Shown here piece by piece: positions 8,102 through 12,721 of a stretch of 12,721 nt of DNA. Made by a program: the position numbers and the translations under genes. The DNA is taken from NCBI RefSeq assembly GCF_937873925.1, contig NZ_CALNAT010000090.1:1-12721 (forward strand), in the 5' to 3' direction. The notes beneath the pieces were generated by a model. That model saw only the letters and a program-made list of their open reading frames with translations, ran no database searches and was not told the origin of the DNA. The stretch's first letter is position 1; each line of letters begins with the position of its first letter. Source of the stretch: an uncultured Proteiniphilum sp. Its GTDB lineage: Bacteria > Bacteroidota > Bacteroidia > Bacteroidales > Dysgonomonadaceae.

Positions 8102-8320
8102 AGCTTCCAAATTTAAAATTGTTTGTAATTTGAGTTAATTAGCCCCTATACGGGGTTGTATGTTATTTTTCTGTTTTCGCCTCGTCCAGACGGATTTGCG
8201 AGTCCTCATGGAGGAGAGGAGTTAAAACTATATCAGCTCTATCCATGTCAAATGGCTTTTGTCCAACATGCAGATCAGCGACAGGCCGAGTCCGGAAAGA
8301 CCGGTTAACAAACCCGCATC
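8043..8320 (-). repeat. Copy B of the duplicated leader cassette
   Basis: This is the partner of 4476-4751, in the same orientation. Here the LanC-like part belongs to an intact gene, so this copy shows the original arrangement: LanC-like 3' end, intergenic region of 126 nt, then leader. The intergenic part contains a weak CCCC/GGGG hairpin (8142-8154) that is imperfect in copy A. The 76 nt at 8043-8118 are identical to copy A, whereas the intergenic and LanC-like parts have drifted. Confidence 0.93.
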
Positions 8321-9121
8321 TTTTTTCGCCTGCGCCTGTTCTATAGCTATCTGCACCATAATTGGTTCGACCTCTATCCCTGTTACGATATGCCAGCGAA
8401 TGCGTTCTGCTTCTGTTCGAAACAGTCTATTTGACACAATGGTTTCATTAACCTCGGTATATTTTTCAGAGAATAATGTTCGTGTTTTATAAAAGAAATT
8501 GAACCATCCCCAAGGATCGTCTTTGATATAGTGACTGTCGAACAACTTCATATTTTCCTCAAACACCTTATAGGCTCTTTCCGAAATATCCCGAAGGTTA
8601 TATAATAGATCCAGTGCATAGGGAAAACAGTAGGGTGTCCGTGTCAGTTGCAATTGAGTCAGGAGCACTACTTTCTCGATCATTTCTTTAATTTTGTCCT
8701 GCTTCTTGCTGTCTTTTATCCTGATGGTGAGATACTTTCCTATTCCGATTGTCTGTTTGAAAGAAGATAAATCGATAAAAGTTGACATGTGTTTAAATAA
8801 GATGTTGTCGAAATCTTCCAGAATTTCATCCAGATTGGCATCAAAATAGTTATTTTGGATCGTATAGGCAATCCCTGTCCCCATACCACTTAACCCATAG
8901 GGATAATTAACGGGATTTTTGCCTTTCATCTGCCTTTGGGCTTCTTCGATTAAATCGAAAGCAAAATCGTTGTATATTTCTTGTTGGGACCAGCGGGCAT
9001 AATGGCAGAGAAATACGGCTATCCCGATTTTTCCACGATATAACCCCGGGAAATAAGGTATTTTCTTTTCCCTGTAAAAACTGTCAACGATTTGGCTTAA
9101 AAAAGTTTTAATATTTTCCAT
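8228..9121 (-). CDS. LanC-like protein lacking the zinc-binding residues
   Basis: The 297-residue protein has the glycine-rich repeats of the lanthionine synthetase C fold: GLYRGKIGIAVFL (about 26-38), GLSGMGTGIAY (76-86) and GLLTGLSGLGLSL near the C-terminus. True LanC cyclases carry Cys and Cys-His zinc ligands in WC and CHG motifs; neither occurs here, and the protein is shorter than a typical LanC (about 400 residues). There is no signal peptide, so it should be cytoplasmic. It follows the second glycosyltransferase by 10 nt. The cargo after it has no cysteine, so lanthionine formation is unlikely. A scaffold or partner for the glycosyltransferases, or binding of the shared leader, are possible roles. 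The fold assignment is good; the function is unknown. Confidence 0.83.
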   Translation of the reverse strand: MENIKTFLSQIVDSFYREKKIPYFPGLYRGKIGIAVFLCHYARWSQQEIYNDFAFDLIEEAQRQMKGKNPVNYPYGLSGMGTGIAYTIQNNYFDANLDEILEDFDNILFKHMSTFIDLSSFKQTIGIGKYLTIRIKDSKKQDKIKEMIEKVVLLTQLQLTRTPYCFPYALDLLYNLRDISERAYKVFEENMKLFDSHYIKDDPWGWFNFFYKTRTLFSEKYTEVNETIVSNRLFRTEAERIRWHIVTGIEVEPIMVQIAIEQAQAKKDAGLLTGLSGLGLSLICMLDKSHLTWIELI

Positions 9122-9131
9122 TGTGTAAAAA

Positions 9132-10010
9132 TTACAAACCCAAAGGTTTCTTTAAGTTCAAAAATCCATTTTGATACAATCCATCTATGATTTCCCTCAT
9201 AAAAAGAAAATAGAGGTCTGACGTAAATAGGGATAATTCCGTCAATTTTTTCATGGCCGGTATGAATTTTTCCGCCAATTTAGGCTTTATTTCCTCATTG
9301 TCATTTAATTTGGATAATAGATAGTCGATAAACTCCTGGTATATCACATGTGATGACTTAAAAGATTCCGGTAAAGTGACCCGGCTTGTCTGTGTATCGG
9401 AAGTCCGGTACCAAACCAGTATTTCAGGAATGTTCTCAATTTTTCCGATTTTGATAACATCCGTCCAGAACTTGGTATCAACGGCAAAGTGATAGCCCCG
9501 CCTGTAACGGATATTGTATTTATTGATGATTTCCTTACGGAAAAAACAGGTAGGGTTAAATACAGGTCCGGTTCTTCTCCTTAAATATTCCAGAATGATC
9601 TGGTCATATTCAAGTACCGGAACCCAATCTATCGACATTTTGCCGAAAGTCCGCATAATTCCGCCACAAGCCGTTATATCGGAACGGGATTCCATAAAAT
9701 CGTATTGCATTTGGAGACGGCGTGGAACCATCATGTCGTCATGGTCGAGCAGTGCGACATACTTGCCCCGAGCTATATCTACTCCCCTGTTGAATGTCCC
9801 GACAAAATCGTGAGGGCAAAGTTCATACCGGATACGCGGATCTTTGTAAGTTCTTATAATATCGGCTGTGCCGTCGCAAGAACCGTCATCCATGAGCAAC
9901 AGTTCGAAATCGCTGAAAGTTTGCGCCAAAACACTGTCGATGGTCTCGCGTATAAAAGCCGCTGAATTATAAACTGGAATTAAAACGGATATAGTAGGTA
10001 TCTTATTCAT
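9132..10010 (-). CDS. Family 2 glycosyltransferase (second of tandem pair)
   Basis: A 292-residue GT-A enzyme. The nucleotide-sugar binding start is PTISVLIPVYNSAAF, followed by LLMDDGS (residues 38-44) and the metal-binding DHDD at 89-92 in GKYVALLDHDD. LVWYRTSDTQTS further on fits the acceptor side. There is no signal peptide or membrane segment, so it acts in the cytoplasm, with a donor sugar that cannot be told from sequence. It starts 4 nt after the stop of its paralogue at 10015, and the two are alike over their whole length (e.g. LMREIIDGLYQNGF versus LMREIIEGLYKNGF). Position next to LanC-like and exported cargo genes makes the cargo a candidate acceptor; a surface polysaccharide is the ordinary alternative. 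Confidence 0.95.
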   Translation of the reverse strand: MNKIPTISVLIPVYNSAAFIRETIDSVLAQTFSDFELLLMDDGSCDGTADIIRTYKDPRIRYELCPHDFVGTFNRGVDIARGKYVALLDHDDMMVPRRLQMQYDFMESRSDITACGGIMRTFGKMSIDWVPVLEYDQIILEYLRRRTGPVFNPTCFFRKEIINKYNIRYRRGYHFAVDTKFWTDVIKIGKIENIPEILVWYRTSDTQTSRVTLPESFKSSHVIYQEFIDYLLSKLNDNEEIKPKLAEKFIPAMKKLTELSLFTSDLYFLFMREIIDGLYQNGFLNLKKPLGL

Positions 10011-10014
10011 TGTG

Positions 10015-10896
10015 CTAAGATTGTAAGATAAACGGTTCTTTTAGGTTGATAAACCCGTTTTTATACAGTCCTTCGATAATCTCCCGCATAAGCGAAAAAT
10101 AAATATTGTTCGAAAAAAAGGATAACTCGGTCATTTCTTTTACTACCGGTATAACGTCTTTGGTCAACAACGATTTTACTTCTTCGTTATCGTCTATTCT
10201 GAAGAACAGGTAATCAATAAGTTCAAGAAAAACTACTTCGGCGGTTTTTTGCAATTCCAAACGGGTCTGCTTACTTGTTTGTGTCTTAGAAGTCCGGTAC
10301 CAGACCAAGATTTCAGGAATATTTGCAACTTTACCTATTTTGATAATGTCTAGCCAGAATTTGATATCTGCATGGAAATAATAACCCTCTTTATAATGTA
10401 AGTTGTGAGTATCTATACTTTCCTTACGGATAAACAGTGTCGGATTACACATATATATGGCTTTCCTATCAATAAATTCCAATATTATTTGGTCGTATTC
10501 ATTAACGGCGAGCCACTTATTTGAAGAAACTCCAAATTCTTGCATCCACGCACCACAGGCGACAATATCAGTATGAGTTTCCATAAAGTCGAACTGAACC
10601 TGCAGTCGGTTTGGCACCATGATGTCGTCGTGGTCAAACAGTGCTATGTACTTCCCTTTTGCTTTGGACAAGCCCCGGTTAAATGTCCCGGCAAAGTTGC
10701 GTGGACAACGTTCGTACCGAATGCGTGGGTCTTGATATGTTCCAATAATTCCGGCTGTATTATCTTCGGAACCGTCATCCATCAACAACACCTCAAAATC
10801 TTTGAACGTTTGAGCCAACACACTGTCAATAGTTTCCCTCAAAAATGATCCTGAATTATAGAGCAGGATTAATACGGATATTTTCGGCTGGTGCAT
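10015..10896 (-). CDS. Family 2 glycosyltransferase (first of tandem pair)
   Basis: A 293-residue GT-A enzyme with PKISVLILLYNSGSF at the start, LLMDDGS (37-43) and DHDD at 88-91, and LVWYRTSKTQTS in the second half. It is a tandem paralogue of the enzyme at 9132. One difference is in the first strand, where the usual Pro-Val-Tyr-Asn is Leu-Leu-Tyr-Asn; whether that matters is unclear. The middle (CGAWMQEFGVSSNKW versus CGGIMRTFGKMSIDW) differs more than the ends, which hints at different acceptors. It has no membrane segment and no signal. It follows the decayed gene at 10926 by 29 nt and is now the first intact gene of the row. Confidence 0.95.
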   Translation of the reverse strand: MHQPKISVLILLYNSGSFLRETIDSVLAQTFKDFEVLLMDDGSEDNTAGIIGTYQDPRIRYERCPRNFAGTFNRGLSKAKGKYIALFDHDDIMVPNRLQVQFDFMETHTDIVACGAWMQEFGVSSNKWLAVNEYDQIILEFIDRKAIYMCNPTLFIRKESIDTHNLHYKEGYYFHADIKFWLDIIKIGKVANIPEILVWYRTSKTQTSKQTRLELQKTAEVVFLELIDYLFFRIDDNEEVKSLLTKDVIPVVKEMTELSFFSNNIYFSLMREIIEGLYKNGFINLKEPFILQS

Positions 10897-10925
10897 TTAT
10901 GTTCGTTTTATTAAGTTCTTTTTCA

Positions 10926-11675
10926 TTATTCTTCTTCTGGATAGCCATATTTTTGCCATCTATTATTTTTATATTTGGGATTTGGATAAAATTCTCCAGA
11001 CCCGACATCAAGATCTGGTTTGATAAAAGGAATCCTGTATTCACCGAAATTACAGATTTTTTTCTTGCTGGTTTCGTATGCCTGCCAGGTCCCTACGAAT
11101 GCATTGTTATAATAACAGTCTGAAAATGCAAACATGTCATCATATTTTAAGTTCTTGCTATTATCAATGTACCATAATAAATTGCAGGGTTCCGCCAAAG
11201 AGGCCCGCATTATTTTGCGTACTATCTTCATACAGAATGTATCTGGCGGCTGACACTCCCGAAACAAGGTATTTGCCTTTATACATATTATCGAGTCCAT
11301 TTCTGAAACGAATAGTCTCTTGTATTTTTTCAACGATAATCTTTCCTTTAAAATCGCAGATATTGACTTTAGATTGCCCGCAAACAATATATTCTGATGG
11401 AATACCTTCATTTTTTTGATACTCAAGAATTTTATTTGGAGGCGTTGATAATTATCGCCGATAATGCCAAGAATACGACGAGGCTTCAAAATGTCGGAGA
11501 AATTATAATTCAAATATTTCATGTTTTGGTTGATTTACAAAAAACAGTCTCCGCTACTTGTCAATATATCCGTATATTTTAGTATTATGTCATTTTTAGT
11601 GACCGTCTGGGCATTCATCAGCCCGATGGATGCCGACATCAGGCATATAATCGTTAAAACCTTAATTGTTTTTAT
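10926..11675 (-). pseudogene. Decayed gene for a secreted protein of unknown function
   Basis: The 198-codon ORF at 10926-11522 is only part of a longer broken gene. In the same frame upstream, after a TAA at 11535-11537, the DNA encodes a clear signal peptide (KTIKVLTIICLMSASIGLMN, then AQTVTKND). Its first codon is ATA at 11673-11675 where ATG is expected. Inside, the sensible reading leaves the long frame at an A7 run (11411-11417) and continues as EYIVCGQSKVNICDFKGKI and FRNGLDNMYKGKYLVSGV. It returns near 11170-11190 to LLWYIDNSKNLKYDD and ends FVGTWQAYETSKKKICNFG and GYPEEE. So the start, one nonsense codon and two frameshifts are all against function. The restored product would have about 250 residues. 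I do not recognise the family. Confidence 0.76.
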
Positions 11676-11786
11676 AACTTATGCACTTTTGACGCCCAAG
11701 CATTTAATGAACAACGATCGTTATTTTATCCTTATACTGCCTCTTATCAGTAGGGTAACTGCCAGGATAATCTATCGCTGTTTTAT

Positions 11787-11876
11787 TTAGAAAGGATGAA
11801 TAATAGGCGGTTTACTCAATAATATAATAATCAGTCCAAGAATTACGACCAATAATCTGAATATAGTTTTCTTCAT
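11787..11876 (-). CDS. Very small hydrophobic ORF, 29 codons
   Basis: This reads MKKTIFRLLVVILGLIIILL and then SKPPIIHPF before a TAA. It could be a single membrane segment or the stump of a signal peptide from another decayed gene. Its ATG lies only 7 nt from the left end of the transposon at 11884, so any native promoter has been displaced. With so few codons, chance is a real alternative. Confidence 0.25.
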   Translation of the reverse strand: MKKTIFRLLVVILGLIIILLSKPPIIHPF

Positions 11877-11883
11877 AAATGAT

Positions 11884-12721
11884 AATACTTCGGTAAATAT
11901 TTGACAACTAATTAATATTTAGACACATATGAACAGAGTTTAACATAAAAAAGAAGGTTAAGCCGCTGATTTTCACTATCTTTATATCTGACCAAAGATT
12001 ATAAGAAGGTGGAAAGATTCAGCGTACTTAACCAATATAGGGGTATCTGTAGTGATGTACTTAGTAAAGTGACAACGAAGTTAAACAAAAGTTTCAAAAC
12101 ATTCCTGATGGAGACACTGATTTTATATATGGTCATCCCCGGAAGGATCAACTTCCTTCAGTTGGGAAGGTATGGCAAATCGTGTGAACAACGCTTCCGC
12201 CAGAACTTCTCGAAGGATTTTGACTGGTGTGGGTTTAACTTGTCACTCTCCGGGCGGATATTGACCGGGAGTCGCAAGGCGATAGCCATTGATCCGAGTT
12301 ACATATCCAAATCGGGAAAGAATACCCCATGGATTGGTTACTTCTGGTCGGGAGTTGCAGGCCAGTCCAAACGGGGACTGGAGATCCTGGGAATCGGACT
12401 GGTCGATATCGATAACAATGGTTGTATGAGCCTGGATGCAGTTCAAACACCGGACAGCCAGACCCTGGAAAGCCGGGATTCTAACCTGCTCGACTGGTAC
12501 CTGAGGGTACTGGACTCAAAGAAGGAGAAACTCCTGCAGGCAAGCCGTCACGTGGTTGCCGATGCATACTTTTCCAAAAGTGCCTTCGTGGAGGGCTTAC
12601 ACAAGATGGGCTTTGCCCTGGTGAGCCGTTTCAGGAATGACACCGTCCTTTTTTATCCCACCCCGCAAAACCTACCGGCAAGAGGGGAAGACCCAAACTC
12701 TACGACGGCAGGATTGACATG
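11884..12721 (+). mobile_element. IS4-family element, copy 2, continuing past the window edge
   Basis: The left end (AATACTTCGGTAAATATTTG) and the following untranslated stretch match the left end of copy 1 at 5520 in opposite orientation. The two align well through ATTAATATT, the TTTAACAT stretch and on into the transposase. The right end is outside the window, so length and target duplication cannot be read. It sits directly upstream of the minus-strand gene row and separates that row from whatever promoter it had. Confidence 0.84.
12009..12721 (+). pseudogene. IS4-family DDE transposase, 5' part, probably inactive
   Basis: From a GTG at 12009 the frame encodes VERFSVLNQYRGICSDVL and a long transposase body. 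AIDPSYISKSGKN holds the first catalytic Asp (12291-12293) and HVVADAYFSK the second (12561-12563). The region homologous to the N-terminus in copy 1 (from about 11943) has ATA in place of ATG and an in-frame TAA, so the original start is lost; an in-frame ATG at 12108 is a further alternative. At the C4 run 12661-12664 the reading must shift by one base to continue as KPTGKRGRPKLYDGRIDM, exactly where copy 1 also breaks. The catalytic Glu would lie beyond the window. Confidence 0.8.

Noticed and set aside
8142..8154. CCCC/GGGG hairpin before cargo B as a terminator
   Set aside because: The stem has only 4 base pairs and no T-run follows on either strand; the copy A version is imperfect.
8228..9121. 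Lanthipeptide biosynthesis cluster
   Set aside because: The zinc-ligand motifs are missing, no LanB/LanM dehydratase is present in the window, and one cargo has no cysteine.
11521..11790. Plus-strand 89-codon ORF with hydrophobic stretches
   Set aside because: It lies opposite the signal-peptide part of the decayed minus-strand gene, whose frame is much more convincing; the hydrophobic look comes from the AT-rich complement.
1..12721. CRISPR arrays, tRNA or rRNA genes, riboswitches
   Set aside because: I found no regular short repeats with spacers, no tRNA-like cloverleaf and no rRNA signature; a covariance-model scan could not be run.

Overview
The window looks like an accessory region of a Bacteroidota (probably Bacteroidales) chromosome. 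The gene families, the signal-peptide style, the exporter type, and two degraded IS4-type transposons all fit. This is inferred from gene content; there is no rRNA or tRNA to fix the taxon. Every non-transposon gene I can support lies on the minus strand, so transcription runs from the right edge to the left edge.

Layout in transcription order: a degraded IS4-type element enters from the right (11884-12721, + strand). Beyond its left end are a tiny hydrophobic ORF (11787-11876) and a badly decayed gene for a secreted protein (10926-11675). Then come two tandem family-2 glycosyltransferases (10015-10896, 9132-10010) and a LanC-like protein lacking the zinc ligands (8228-9121). Two modules of the same design follow. 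Each has a precursor with a double-glycine leader and then an exported erythromycin-esterase-like enzyme. Module B is 7607-8101 plus 5540-7423; module A is 3998-4534 plus 2199-3998. Between the modules lie a second, internally deleted IS4-type fragment (4752-5520) and the last 30 codons of a lost second LanC-like gene (4659-4751). The left end holds the exporter: an HlyD-type adaptor (804-2168) and the start of a peptidase-containing ABC transporter (1-770, cut by the window edge).

Working model (inference): the C39 domain of the ABC transporter cuts the shared leader after Gly-Gly and exports the cargo with the HlyD adaptor. The cytoplasmic glycosyltransferases and LanC-like protein could act on the cargo before export, and the exported Ere-like enzymes on it, or for self-protection, afterwards. 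The two leaders are identical for 21 residues and their DNA is identical for 76 nt, yet the cargos are unrelated. One cargo looks like a papain-like/C39-like cysteine peptidase with Cys, His and Asp in order. The other is a cysteine-free, glycine-rich protein of about 130 residues. Because that cargo has no cysteine and the LanC-like protein lacks its zinc ligands, this is probably not a lanthipeptide system. The modular leader plus interchangeable cargo plus Ere-like partner is the most unusual aspect of the window.

Base composition changes near 2.2 kb: the exporter genes are visibly more GC-rich (about 55% in a hand-counted line) than the cargo, glycosyltransferase and pseudogene region (about 30-43% in counted lines). 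Transposon debris, a LanC remnant and a decayed secreted-protein gene show that the right-hand part has been rearranged repeatedly.
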